A stretch of 64,000 bases of DNA from Termitomyces sp. T153. Its lineage: Eukaryota; Basidiomycota; Agaricomycetes; Agaricales; Lyophyllaceae. Of this stretch, positions 1 through 11,167 are shown piece by piece. Under the pieces are notes generated by a model. The model was not told where the DNA came from. It worked only from the letters and a program-made list of their open reading frames with translations, and made no database searches. The position numbers and the translations under genes were made by a program. The stretch is taken from positions 62,001-126,000 of the forward strand of contig JACKQL020000047.1 of NCBI GenBank assembly GCA_018296165.2. Reading direction: 5' to 3'. How positions within the stretch are numbered: position 1 is the first letter of the stretch; every line of letters starts with the position of its first letter.

Positions 1-1300
1 CCATCCTCTGGAGACTGCTGCAAGAGCACAGCCCCAGTGGCAAAGTCAGAGCTGTCAGCTTCTACCCGGAAGGGAGAGTTGTCATCTGGGAAGAGGAGGA
101 TGGATCCAGAGGTCATGGTGTGCTTGAGAGTGTTGAAGGCTGTCTGCTCCAGAGGGTCCCCAACTCCATGTAACATCCTTTCCAGTGAGGTCAAATAGCA
201 GATGGTCATGATGCAAGAAGTCCTTGATGAATCTCCAGTAGAAGTTTGCAAAACCAAGGAATGCCTGCACCTTCTTCTGGTTCTGGGGCTCTGGCCACTC
301 TGCCACACCTGCTACCTTCACTTAGTCCATTTCTGCAGCTCTGTGCAGGATGATCAGGCCAAGGTATTTGATTCAGGTCTGTTCAAACTCACACTTCTCC
401 AGCTTGAGGTAGAGCTGGTGCTGGCAGAGGCCTTCCAGAACAAGGCAAGTGATCTGACAGTTTTCCTCTAGTGTTTTGGTATAGATGAGGATGTTGTCAA
501 AGTATACACACACTATGCCCTCTGCTATGAGGTCTCAGAAGATGTTGTTCATCATGGTCTGAAAGGTGGCAGGGCTATTGGTGAGTCCAAAGAACATAAC
601 AAGTGGTTTAAACAACCCCCGGTTGGTCCAGAAGGCAGCCTTCCACTTGTCTCCTTCCTAGATGCACACATTGTTATAACCCCACCAGACATCCAATTTA
701 GTGAAGTATCATGCACCCCAGAGGTTGTTGATGAGCTTGGAGATGAGGGGGAGGGGGTAATGGTTCTTCACTGTCATGGCATTGAGAACCTAGTAGTTCT
801 GGACCAGTTAGAGTGAGCCATCCTTCTTCTTGATGAAGAAGACTAGAGAGGCCATCAGAGACTTGGAAGAGCAGATGTGACTGGAGTCTAGGTTTTCCTG
901 CAGGAATGCATTGAGCTCCTTCTGCTCTCTGAGTGCAAGTGGGTAGACCTTATAGCTGGAGGGTGTGGAATCTGGCAGCAGTTCAATGGCATGGTCCCAC
1001 CTCTTGCACTTCAGAAGTGAGTCAAATGTGGCTTTTGAGAACACATCCTCAAATGCATGGAGGTAGGGAAGTACCATGTCCTGGAACTCTCGGAGCATGG
1101 CATTGGCAGCAAATGCCTGGGCCAGCTGCTGGGACATGGTCTGGCTAGCCTGAATCTCTGCAACAGAGGGCAGCAGGTGTATGGTGGTTGCATAGATCCA
1201 ATCTTCCACTTCTACTGCTTTGTCTGGAAACTCTGGCTCATGTACACCACCAAACTCCCTTCTGCACTCCTCCTCTGGGGCTCCACCACTGCTCTAGTCA
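1..1300 (-). pseudogene. Reverse transcriptase / RNase H start of gypsy element A, broken
   Basis: The minus strand reads an RT amino part around 1209-808 (ending FFIKKKDGSL), then the palm region ([24 protein letters not shown]) and the thumb/connection ([31 protein letters not shown] near 310-180). The first bases encode ATGAVLLQQSPEDG, the start of RNase H. The catalytic YxDD motif reads YFDN, so the second aspartate is lost. Stops and frame changes separate the blocks. RT copies element RNA to cDNA in intact elements; this copy cannot be functional. Confidence 0.85.
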
Positions 1301-1361
1301 TCCTCATAGAGAGCCTCTCTACAAGAGAATGCCAGAGGCAGGGGATCCAGGAGGTCTAGAT

Positions 1362-1859
1362 CTATGAAGGAGAGAGGGCCAGCACAACATGTGCAGATGG
1401 CTGCATGTTCTTAACTTGGGCCCAGCACTCTGCCCTGTCCTCTGCAGCACAGGCAGAGCACTTTTGGGGGCACCTGCTCATGGTTACCTCTCCTTTGGTC
1501 CAATTGACCTTGGGGTCATGCTTGCAGAGCCATGTGAAACCAAGGATCATGTCCTGTCTACCCAGGCTGGTGATAGAAAACACAGTGTGCTCTGCATGGT
1601 TCCAATAGTGGAGGACCAGATCAACCATGGAGTTGATGGCACCTGCTTTATTAGGCATTCCATCAATGTTGTAGACTAGAATGGGCTTGGGGAGGGGCTG
1701 TGTGGTCAGGCCATGGCATTTGACAAACTCTGAGTCCAGAAACAGTCCTGTTGCTCCACTATTCAGAAGAGCCATGACTCCATGGGTTTGCTGGGTGTCT
1801 GTCATCTCAATCACCACATCAAGATGCAGAGAGTTGGTGGACAGGCTAGAAGCCATCAT
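1362..1859 (-). pseudogene. Retropepsin-like protease domain of gypsy element A
   Basis: A 165-codon frame contains a retropepsin fold signature: VVIEMTDTQQTHGVMALLNSGATGLFLD, followed by QDMILGFTWLCKHDPKVNW, the typical flap-to-helix segment ending in a G(F/M)xWL-like motif. The expected catalytic D-S-G-A reads N-S-G-A, so the active-site aspartate is replaced. The same domain occurs inverted at 20,890-21,210. Its position between gag and RT is the normal one for Ty3/gypsy. It is an inactive relic. Confidence 0.8.
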
Positions 1860-1865
1860 GTACTG

Positions 1866-3316
1866 TCAGGGCATTTGATGTGCCCAGGTGAGGCCATGCC
1901 AATGGACCTTCAGAGGTGTTGGGGAGCTTAGCAGGAGCTCTGGAGTTAGTGTTTGTACATCTGGAGGGGAGTGTTGAGGTTCCTCTGTTTCAGAATGAAG
2001 GGCGTTGGAAAAGGCAGTTTCATTTTCTATTGACAGACATGAGAACCTGTTAGCACTCAGCAATGGAGGCATACACCTCATCTGTTGCTCAACTAAAAAT
2101 CCTCCTCCAGCTCCAGGAGTGAGGTGCATGCACTGATCTCCCCTGGGGTCAACTCAAGCATAGGCTTGTCCAGCAATGGAGCTCTAGTAGTGTCCTTTAT
2201 GGCCAGGAGCTGCAGGAGGAGTTCCTCCTGCTCTGCTATAGAGAGGTAGCATACCTCCAGGCCTAGGGGGCAGTGCTGTGCAAAGTGCCCAGGCTTCTGG
2301 CATCTCTGGCACAGCAGTGGGGCAGCATTGAGCTGCCTGGTAGTGTCCACATCCATAGGAATCCCTAGCAGCAGGGGGCATGCTGCAAGGATGGCCAGAG
2401 TAAGGGCCAGCATTGTGCAAGCAGGTGCAGGGTGGCAGAAGTTGCTGATTGAAGCAGGGTGCAGTGCAGTGTGTGGATGGTGGAGCTCCCTCCAGATCTC
2501 CATGAGTTTCTATTAGACCTGGGCCACTTCATACTATGATGCAATCTTTTCATTGTCAGGGCAACCCTCTGCCAGATTGTTGATGCATTCCACCAGTGCA
2601 GGGTGCAAGCCATCCAGGATAGTGAGGCATAGTTGAAGGCCATTAGGGTAAGTGGCCTGCTTGACCAGAGCCTGGAATGAGTCAATGTACTCATCCAGTG
2701 TATGCTTTCCCTGCCCATATTGCTCTCTATCATGTAGTGTCAAGGCCACAGTCTTGGTAGGGTCTAATGAGAAGAACTCTGCATGGAAGTCCTTCTCAAA
2801 GGTGGCCCAGTCTAGAAAACTTCCAATGCCTCTGGAGCAATGTAAAGCTCACAGTGCATAGGTGGAGGCATATCTGGACTTTATGTATGACAGCACCCAG
2901 GCTATTTTCAATGCATCAGAGTGAAAGGCATCCCTACTGAGGTGAATTTAAGTGAGGCAGGACTGCAGGAATTGCTTCCTGCTGGAGTGGGCACCATCAT
3001 ATGCATCTGGTAGCACCAGACATGGAATCTGTGGCTGTAGGGTCACTAGAGCTGTGGGGACAGGTGCAGAGGGGGTTGGGCCTGGTTCTGCAGCTGTGAG
3101 AGGGGTGGAGTTAGGAGTTAGGCATTTGAGCAATGCCTGGAGTGATTGGGAGATAAGATCTGTTGTTTGACAGGGGGTAGAGAGTTTGGTAGTATGGTGG
3201 GTGAGAGATGATTGCGTTAATTGCACCTGGGTTTCTAAGTGTAGCAGGCAAGTCCAGGCTTCATCCTGCAGGGCTGAGGCCTCAAAGGGTGTGTCTGGAT
3301 TGGTAAGCTGAGACAT
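1866..3316 (-). pseudogene. gag relic of gypsy element A
   Basis: The frame starts at an ATG at 3316 (MSQLTNPDTPFEASALQDEAW), then runs through QTTDLISQSLQALLK and IPCLVLPDAYDG, the usual entry to the capsid region. Around 2750-2530 it reads KHTLDEYIDSFQALVKQATYPNG and CLTILDGLHPALVECINN (capsid). A CCHC zinc knuckle (CQRCQKPGHFAQHCPLG) lies near 2315-2265. Several stops and frame shifts break it. The capsid assembles the particle and the knuckle binds RNA in intact elements. Confidence 0.82.
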
Positions 3317-3740
3317 AGAACTCCACAGTGTTTAATCCTGGTGGGGAAGCAATGGATAGCAGTTCAGAAGTTCCTTGTGGTTATGAGGGGCTTTCAGACC
3401 AGTTTTTGGAGACTTGTTCTGCTGTAAGAGCAACCTCTGGAGCAGCATATTAGAGTCACACAGCTAGCAGAGGAGAATCCAAAGTATATTAGTGGAGTAG
3501 ACAACAATACAATCAGTAACTAATCACCTAGCAGAGGGTAATCCAAAGAGAACAAGTCTAAGGATCCCCACTGCTCAGTGCAGTGCATCAGCAGGTGGCA
3601 GAGGCATGGGAACTACTGTACAGAAGACCAGAGCTGCTCCTAACTCTAGAGCAATGATTGCTGAGGTGATATGGAGAACTCTGCAGTTATCCACAGTTTT
3701 CCAGAGATCTCTGGGGTTCTAGAAAGAGCCCCAGAGATGT

Positions 3741-4044
3741 CAAACAAGCTGCAGAGGTGCTGGAACCAGTCACAGAGGTTGGAAATGGAAGTCCCCTAAC
3801 AGTGTGGGAAGTAAGGGAAGCTTGGGTAAGTCAAAACTGTGTCTCCAGGGACAGCAAACAGCTCCAGGCATTGTCCTGGGGGCTTGAAGCATCAGGGGGA
3901 GATACTGGAGGGGTTGGTCAGGTCATAGGAGAAGCACAGGGGGTAGTAAGATACTGGTGGGGGAGAGACCTTTTGAAGAACCAAACAGAAAGCTCAGGCA
4001 ATTGAAAAAGGAGCTCCCAGACCAAATCTAAAGACCTGTTCTAC
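3741..4044 (-). pseudogene. gag 5' fragment of a second gypsy copy (fragment B)
   Basis: The minus strand repeats the start of gag: a proline-rich run, then DASSPQDNAW and LLSLET, matching 24,350-24,150 and the start of element A's gag. It sits directly inside the LTR at 4045-4490, as expected for the 5' end of an element, and stops where element A's partial LTR begins. So two 5' ends of the same family lie in tandem. Confidence 0.7.
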
Positions 4045-4490
4045 TGTAAGGGCAAGTTCTGGAGGCTGAGGCACAATCACACAATGGCAGAGGGAAATCC
4101 AAAGGTTTATTAACAGTAGTGGCACAGCAAAAACTAACTACATACCTGGCAGAGGGAAATCCAAAGAGAACCAAGTCTGAGGATGCCAGTTTCCAGGACT
4201 GCAAATTTACAGAAATGAACCATGGAAAAGACCATATGAAATATGATGTCAGATTTTGCACATGCACAGAGCCCAATGTCATCATCAAAGCCATTATCAA
4301 AGGAAAATGGAAATCCATTGTAAATGGCCTCAATCTCAAGCCACAAATCATGTGACACTACCAAAGTAATACCATTGGATAGCCCTGGATTGAGAGTACT
4401 TGTGACCAAAGGATGGGAGTCTGAGAGCAAGAGGCTGGCTGGGAATCAAGGAAGCAAGATGATACTCTGGACATGTGAGGTCCCCTGACA
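4045..4490 (-). repeat. Gypsy LTR (minus orientation), ~446 bp
   Basis: The minus-strand ends are TGTCAGGGGACC (at 4490) and ..CCCTTACA (at 4045), the TG..CA structure of an LTR. It is collinear with the LTR at 24,419-24,974 and, in the other orientation, 6928-7481. Near its 3' end it carries an internally duplicated box, TTTGGATTTCCCTCTGCCA, which recurs in all copies. It is the 5' LTR of fragment B. Confidence 0.8.
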
Positions 4491-5573
4491 TTGTCCAGGA
4501 TATGTCTGGTCCAACTCATGGTTACTTTCCCCACCAGCAGGACAGTGGGGTTTGAGGATGTATCCACCCTCTGCATTTCAGTGATCTGATTGGTAGTCAG
4601 TGACATCACAGGTTTAGTGGATTCAGTGAGTAAATTCATGGTGTAAGTAGAGTGTGATAGTGACATAGCACAGAGACAAAGAGATCTTTTTATGCAAGTT
4701 GCACATATCCTAGTCCCATGATTTCTGGGTGATTTGTTGATAAAACAAGAGAACAACAATCTTATTAAGTTGTCAGGCACACATTCAGTGTTTGGTTGTA
4801 CTCTTCACTGTACATCACAGCATAAACCCATAACCTGTTAGAATCTGAACCAGAGGGACCTAGATTAATAGACACCATAAGTGTTAGTCCTCAGTCTGCA
4901 GTAGAATCAACTGTATTCTGTACCTAGATTCATAGACACCATAAGTGTTAAACTAGTGTACATAAGTAAGTATTATGTCCAAATATTTAGTTCCAGATCT
5001 AGAATAGATCAAGGCATTTATTCTTAAAGTTTGACATGGATCCATACAATTGCTTGTATCTGTTTGTTCCTTATCTTTCTTTCTCTCTTTCTCTTATTAT
5101 CTTATCTTATCTATCTTATTTCTTTTTCTTACCTTACATCTGAGTAAGCATTAATACAACCATTTGTATATGTTTGTCCATTGTACTCTCCACTACAATG
5201 GGTTTCCTATGGTTTATGTGATCATTCTTGTTATCTTATCTTGTTCTTTTTGCTTATTTGCTTATTTCTTATCTTACATCTGAATCTGAATAAGTGTCAA
5301 TACAACCATTTGTATATGTTTGTCCACTCAATGGGTTTCCTATGGTTTATGTAATCATGAACCCATACTTTTCATAATCAAATAATCACACCATTGGAGG
5401 GAATTTCCTCTGTTTATGTAATGACACATCTGTGTAAGTAATTCTTTTCTCATCTCAATACATTTAACTCATACATATTAAGATGAATCCCTACTCATCT
5501 GTCTCCATGGTCCCAAATTTGTGTTGCCCCTCATTGGTATATCCTGTAATCTTTCTCTTCAGTCTGTTTTGTT
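4491..5573. repeat. AT-rich non-coding stretch with short direct repeats
   Basis: No reading frame with recognisable homology. Two direct repeats are visible: a ~25 bp unit with ATAGACACCATAAGTGTTA near 4870 and 4930, and a ~85 bp unit containing CAACCATTTGTATATGTTTG near 5155-5225 and 5298-5360. CpG is essentially absent. Confidence 0.6.
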
Positions 5574-6150
5574 TTGCTCCTCAACCTTGCTCTCTTATCA
5601 AATGATTATTATTTATCTTTGCTTTTATTCACACAACTCAGCATTTTGTATGAACCATCTAAGAGGAGGAGCAACCTCATGATAATGAGCAATTTGCATG
5701 TGTCTCCCTTGAGTAGTACCACCACAAAAGTTACTTCTGCTTCAATGATGTCACCAATTCTGAATGCTTTGGGCTGCATCTGTTCTTGCTTTATTTATGT
5801 TATAAGTCTATGTTTTGCTTGTGAAACCATGTGATAAAGTGCTCATGCATTGCTTTGATCTGTTGATACAGTCTGTTTCATATAGTTCATGATGTTATTC
5901 TCTGTTCAGATGTATCCTGCTTTTGCCATGGTTTCAAGATTTCCCCTCAGGTCTGTGAACTTGTCAAATGGTATGTGTTTCTCTCCTATCAGTGTATCTT
6001 CCATTGATGTAAAGTATTGGTTTGCTATGTTGATTGTATCCTCCTTGTTGTCTGGACACTTCCATTCTTCCAGTTCACCATCTCCAAAGCATCTGTCAAC
6101 TATTTTGTTGATGGCTTATCTGAGAGCATTTATGAACAAGATTGTTTCTT
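5574..6150 (-). pseudogene. Relic of an unassigned, probably transposon-associated protein
   Basis: In the minus direction several open blocks can be read with interruptions: INKIVDRCFGDGELEEWKCP, IANQYFTSMEDTLIGEKHIP, then FRIGDIIEAEVTFVVV and KLLIIMRLLLLDGSYKML. The last block (an 'xxGDIVE...FVVVPxKG...LRxLxLLD' pattern) resembles a C-terminal region I associate with repeated hypothetical proteins of Agaricomycetes; that family assignment is from memory and uncertain. No intact frame remains, and CpG is depleted. Confidence 0.4.
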
Positions 6151-6339
6151 AAATATCCAGCTCTGTTTCCAGAGGGTGAGTACATTGTCTTATTGACCAT
6201 GTGTTGAGTTCTAAGTATGTTATTTTAGAATCTCATTTGAAGTGTCCCAGACAACATACAGTTACACCAATGGTAATGCAATCAAAGCACTGTCAAACAG
6301 TACTTGTGAAACAGGATGTACATTCCATCTGAGCACATG

Positions 6340-6602
6340 TTGATGATTTCACTTTGCCTACAAAAACAATATGTGCTTCTTGTGGATGTTGTTTGATCAG
6401 AATGTTTTCCTATGTAAGAGCTCCTCCTTTGATTGTATTTGATATTTCTTCAGTCAATTCTATAATTTCACCTATATTATCCCTTAAAATTAAGGATGGG
6501 ACCAGTGTTGAAAATCAGTTAGAAGGTGTGATTTACTATGCTGATGGTCACTTCACTTCCAGGGTTGTCACAGGTAATGGATCCCAAGTATGGTTCTATG
6601 AT
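6340..6602 (+). pseudogene. Possible USP-like (ubiquitin-protease fold) fragment
   Basis: A short open block reads TKTICASCGCC, then PPLIVFDISSVNS, and ends GVIYYADGHFTSRVV...VWFYD. A CxxC pair, a PPLLxFxxS strand and a 'GVxYxxxxHFTxRxx...WxxxD' C-terminal box with a histidine are reminiscent of the peptidase C19 fold found in transposon-associated proteins of basidiomycetes. The family is inferred, not proven. It is cut off abruptly at about 6602, where a gypsy pol 3' end starts. Confidence 0.35.
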
Positions 6603-6927
6603 AATCCCAGGCTGCCACCCTAAGCCACTCCCCCACCAGTCCTGGTCAATGATGAGGAGTAGTATGAATTGGAGGAAATTCTGGATAGCAGGATATTCTG
6701 AGGGAAGTGGCAGTTCAAGGTGAAATGGAAAGGATATGGCATTGGGGACATCTCATGGGAACCACAGGCTAATGTATGTGCACCAGCCATGGTCCAGGAC
6801 TTCTACCATAGGCATCCCAATGCCCCAAAAGCCACTTGAGGCATCTACTCTATTTCAACAGCTGACCAGGCAATTTGTGACTTCTTCTACCCAGTCCATC
6901 AAGATGCCACATGCTAGAGGGGGGTGA
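6603..6927 (+). pseudogene. 3' end of gypsy pol: linker, chromodomain and polypurine tract
   Basis: The plus strand reads PGCHPKPLPPPVLVNDEEYE, LEEILDSRIF, then after a stop GKWQFKVKWKGYGIGDISWEP and NVCAPAMVQDFYHRHP. The VKWKGY...SWEP core is a chromodomain, which chromoviral Ty3/gypsy integrases use to target heterochromatin. A purine run (AGAGGGGGGTGA, 6916-6927) lies immediately before the LTR and fits a polypurine tract. Only this tail of the element survives here; a related, degraded chromodomain lies at 17,420-17,640 on the other strand. Confidence 0.8.
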
Positions 6928-7481
6928 TGTCAGAGAATGTCCCATTCCCCCTCAGTCCTGTTCTCCCTCCTTATGGTTTTCCTTTATTCCCCTTCATTTT
7001 CCCTGTCTTCTGGTCCCAGTTTTGGCCACAGGCTGCACCAGTTCTCTGTCCATAATTCTGACAAGTGTTGCTCCTTCCACATGGCCTCTCACCAGATTTC
7101 TGGATTGTTTTCTGTATTCCAGGCCTACCACTCATCATAGGCCTCCCATCTTTGGACCAAAAGTACTTTCAACCAACAGCTATCTTTTGGTTATATTGGT
7201 ATGTGGTCATGTGTTGGGAATCTCAAGATCAAGGCCATTTACAATGGATTTTCACTTTTTGATTGGACTCCAGATTTGGTTGTTGTTGGGTGTTTTTTCC
7301 AGAAGCTCTAGAGTAAATTTTCCAAACACTGGCATTGGGGCTCCTTAAACTTGTTCTCTTTGGATCACCCTCTGCCAGGTGAGTAGTTAGAACCCTAGAA
7401 CTTCTTGTAGATGCTGAATAGACTTTGGATCTCCCTCTGCCAGTTGTGATTGAGCCACAACCTTTAAAGATCACCCTTACA
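6928..7481 (+). repeat. Gypsy 3' LTR, 554 bp
   Basis: It begins TGTCAGAGAATGTCCC directly after the polypurine tract and ends CACCCTTACA. Length and content match the LTR at 24,419-24,974 (556 bp) on the opposite strand. It carries the duplicated CCCTCTGCCA box near 7370 and 7435. Position after the chromodomain marks it as a 3' LTR. Confidence 0.82.
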
Positions 7482-8688
7482 GCCCCTCAATCTCTTTCCT
7501 CCTTCCCTTGCTCCTGCCTTCCTGTCCCAACCTTCCTTCTTAATGCCCTGCAACCCCACAGTCCATTTACTTGTCTCTATGTCTATATCCATGCCTGTGT
7601 CTGTGTCTGTCTAGTATGTGTATTGCCATGGATGGTATGTAAGTACTAAATTGTAAATATGAGATTTTTCAGATTTGGAGATCTCAAGACTGCAGAGTAC
7701 CCTGGACTCAATTCAAGAGAAGAAGATCTGAATATGCAAGGTGATTACTTACTGTTTGTTTTTCTCTTTCAGTGATTGGATGTCTATGTAACTATGTACA
7801 AAGATCTTGGCCCAAATTCTTGGTAAAAGTCTGGTTCTTCTGGAGATTCCTCCTCTGGTAATCAAATTCCCATCATTGTCATTGTGACATTCTGAATCAG
7901 GCAAAAAGAACCAGAATTCAAGAATCGATCATCCTCATTATACATACAGATATCATTTGATGTGGTTGTCAGAAGGAAGCAACCTTCGAGGAACAGATGA
8001 CTGGTTGGGCTGTGTCCTGGTTACAATTACAAGGAATCTTGGCTTGCTTGCATGTTTCAAATTATAGTATGAAGTCATTCTGCCTCAGTTGTTGGAAAAG
8101 AACTCTTTTATTAACCTGTAGTACCAAGTAACTTATCCTACTACAGGTAGAGTGAGCTATAGTAAAACTAAGTGAGAAAATAAGTGCATACCCTCAGTCT
8201 TTGGAAAAGAACTGAGAGACTTCTAAATTGAGTAACTACAATACACCACCAGACCAACAGTGGCTGAGAAAAACTATATAGTGATGATTGCCAATGATTG
8301 TACCAGTAAGTAAAAAGAGATTTAGTAAAATAAAATGACAAAGAGAGGAAATCTGAACTTGAGTAATTGGAAAGTAACTGATGCCACCACTACAACAAGC
8401 TGAGAGTCCTCTTTTAACACAAATCATGAATTTCCAGTGCCCACATCAACTTCCAAAATCTAGATTTGTCCCCACAAGACAGGATAGATGATACTTGCAT
8501 AGATCCACCAAACTCTCCCTCAGTGAAATAATGCAGCAGAACTCAAAGCTTGAAGCTTGAAGTTTTCAAATGGGGTATTGACATTATTACCACTTGTAGT
8601 GTGCACATTGATATATTCCCTACATACCATTGTACCCATTCATTAGTTTCAATGTTACTTTTATGCCAACTGGGTATCAATTACTCTA
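7482..8688. other. Non-coding, CpG-poor, no gene seen
   Basis: There is a short TGTGTC-rich simple repeat near 7590-7620 and a repeated TTGGAAAAGAAC motif near 8093 and 8201. No reading frame shows recognisable homology. Confidence 0.5.
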
Positions 8689-8790
8689 CCAGTGCCACAA
8701 CTCATTCCAATTATGAGACAAAGACAATACCATTCATGCAGTTGAATGTTCCTGATGCACAATTGCTTGTATTTTTTCTCTAAAAGCATG
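8689..8790 (+). repeat. Decayed duplicate of the promoter segment at 10,994-11,095
   Basis: About 100 bp align almost without gaps to the segment just upstream of the 11,168 reading frame, including the stretch ACAATACCATTCATGCAGTT. All five CpGs of the other copy are TpG or CpA here, for example GATGCACAATTGCTTG against GACGCACGATCGCTCG. The TATA box is also lost (CTCTAAAAG against CTATATAAG). No downstream coding copy is recognisable. Confidence 0.8.
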
Positions 8791-10990
8791 GGGACCCATT
8801 TGTCAGTTTCTATAATATATGGGATGACTCCTGGGAAAGTGGCTGTGCACCTATTATATGCAATGACCTTTGGATTGTGCTGACAAATGCTGACATATTT
8901 AAACCCTTTTATGGTAACAAAATCTGACTTGGCTGTTTTGCTGCTCTTTAGATGCATTTTCTTCCAAAAGGAAATACAGTAGACAACTTTGATAGATATG
9001 AACCATCCTTTGACTATGTGTGAAAGGTGCCAGACTTGATACTTCAGGCAATATTTAACTATTTTCAGCCTGACTTATGTCAAATGTATTGTCTTTCATA
9101 ATGCACCTCCTCAAAAAACACTTCCGGCTGTTCTTTGGGAAAGGAACATGTCCCATGCATGTATCTCTTATCAAAAAAAGTTCAGAACAGTGAATTTATG
9201 ATCAAAAATGGCCAAAGAAGTGGTATAAAATGTTTTTTTGTTTCTTAAAGGCTTTACTTATTCTTTAGAAAGGAGAATAGTTTCCCTCTGTATATCCCTA
9301 GGTAACCTATGGTTCCTGAAAGAATTTGAGAAGTTTATGACATACAGTATGTTTCAGCTATAAATCTGACTTGAATTTGATTGCTGATAGCCTCTAACTT
9401 GGAGTTATGTGGTACTAACATCAAATTATAAAATCAAACAGAGTTGACTCTTGAAAGCTTCTACTTATTTTTTGGAAAGGAGAATAGTTGCCCTCTGTAT
9501 ATTCCTAGGCAAGCTATGGTTTCTGAAGGACTTTGAGAAGTCTATGACATACAGTATGTTTGGACTATAAATCTGACCTTGAATTTGATTGCTGATAGCC
9601 TCTAACTTGGAATGTGGAATTGTAAAATCCCTAACTAAAGAAAGTCAGGCTATATCATGGACTGAAGTGCTGATAGCATGCTGGCTTTCTGATTTCAAGG
9701 TGTGTGTTGAAACTTGAAAGTGTATGTTCTTATAGTTTTACAGTAATCAGTCCTTATACCTTAGAGTCAACTTATTACTGATCATCTCCAACTTTTCCTG
9801 CTCTCAATGGATATTTGACTACATGATGACAGCCTCTAGAAAAGGATGGTGGATTTGGTTATTATGCTAATGGAAGCATTGGTGAAGAGAGCATTGATGA
9901 TTGCTTTGAGAGTGAAAAAGCTTTGGAATGCAGTATTAATATAGAATGTGTAAAGTTGATGGTCCTCTGTTAAGGGACTGGAACAGGAGGTTTTTTCCTC
10001 ATTACTATGGAATATATGTATGTTCTGATAGATTGGATTGCTGATAGCTGTAGGCTAGGTCCTGTTTCTGAGGATCCACAGGGTTTCTGATTTAAAGGTT
10101 TTTTGCTCACTACTATGACATATATGTATGTTTGGATAGACTGGATTGCTGATAGCTATAGGCTAGGTCCTTTTTCTGAGGATCTGCAGGGTTTCTGATT
10201 TGAAAATGTATGGTTTGTAATTAGATGATTGTACATCAGATATATTGAGTTGAAGAAAACATATGTGTGATGTGTAATGAATCTTGATTAGATAGAGTAT
10301 TGGAAAGGGATTCTAAGAAAGAACCAAGTTGAATGTCTGATTGCTGAGTATTAGTACCACCTAGTGATACCATAAATGAGATTATAGATATCACATTACT
10401 CAGGCTACTTTCCCTAATTTCCTTCTCTTTAGTATATTTTAGTGTCCAAAAATTGTACAACATGCTCTTCAAAGTGTATGAGTAATAAGGAGACAGAAGG
10501 TGGAGGAGACTTTGATTCACCAATGATTCTAAATTTTCAAGTATATTAAAGATGATCTATTGAATGATAATCACTTGCAAGAGTTGGAATATTGAAAACC
10601 TAACCAAGTGAAGTGAGGTTTGGTCTGGATTTCAGCATCATGTTAAATATAATGGAATACTTATAAAGGAAGGTTCATTTGACTGAGTGAAATATAATTG
10701 AAATCATAGTAAAGACTTATATTTACTGATGTTGACAATGACAGGACTATCAACATATTGATTTAGAAAAGAAAGACCAAAGTCAGCATAGTGAAGAGAT
10801 GAGTGGGAGCTCCATTAATATGACAATCTTGATTACTTTATTGAGGATCTCTTATCAATAACATGAAAGACCCAAGTAGACAAACTGAGGTTCAGTCTGG
10901 AGCTCAGCATTGAGTTGATGAAATACAAAGACCTAACCAAATGAAGTGAGGTTGGGTCTGGGACTTAGCAAGAGCTACAGGCCCATGCCG
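8791..10990. repeat. AT-rich stretch with tandem direct duplications
   Basis: A ~155 bp block (AGAAAGGAGAATAG ... TTTGATTGCTGATAGCCTC) occurs at about 9255-9405 and again at about 9468-9605. A second pair, ~105 bp (ATATATGTATGTT ... GCTGATAGCT ... GGGTTTCTGATTT), occurs at about 10,005-10,095 and 10,110-10,200; both families share TGGATTGCTGATAGC-like sequence. A shorter motif, CTAACCAA(G/A)TGAAGTGAGGTT, recurs near 10,600 and 10,930. No coding homology was seen. Confidence 0.65.
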
Positions 10991-11084
10991 AAGCCAGTGC
11001 CACAACTCGTTCCCATTATGAGAACAAGACAATACCATTCATGCAGTTGAATGTTGCTGACGCACGATCGCTCGTATTTCTTTC

Positions 11085-11092
11085 TATATAAG
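11085..11092 (+). promoter_or_regulatory. TATA box (TATATAAG)
   Basis: TATATAAG stands 76 bp upstream of the ATG at 11,168, in the CpG-normal copy of the duplicated promoter segment. A pyrimidine-rich stretch (CTTTTCTTCCC) follows about 20 bp later, a common arrangement for strongly expressed fungal genes. Confidence 0.6.
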
Positions 11093-11167
11093 CCTGGGCC
11101 GACTTGAGCTTTTCTTCCCAATCATCGTTTGACTTGTCAAGCAATACATAACTCATCCTCGAGAACA

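Larger units (their letters stand above)
1..3740 (-). mobile_element. Decayed Ty3/gypsy element A (5' part, truncated at window edge)
   Basis: Read on the minus strand the order is partial LTR (about 3740-3423), gag (3316 to about 1870), aspartic protease (1859-1362) and reverse transcriptase running into the start of RNase H at position 1. This order is that of Ty3/gypsy elements. Every domain carries stops or frameshifts, and CpG dinucleotides are almost absent. The 3' half lies outside the window. Related copies at 15,840-17,405 and 17,500-24,974 belong to the same family and were used to recognise the degraded parts. The LTR end is TGTAAGAG at 3423 (the complement of a ..TTACA terminus), and its outer side appears truncated by fragment B. 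Confidence 0.85.

Noticed and set aside
1..11000. A functional retrotransposon
   Set aside because: Protease and RT active-site residues are changed, and stops and frameshifts interrupt each domain.
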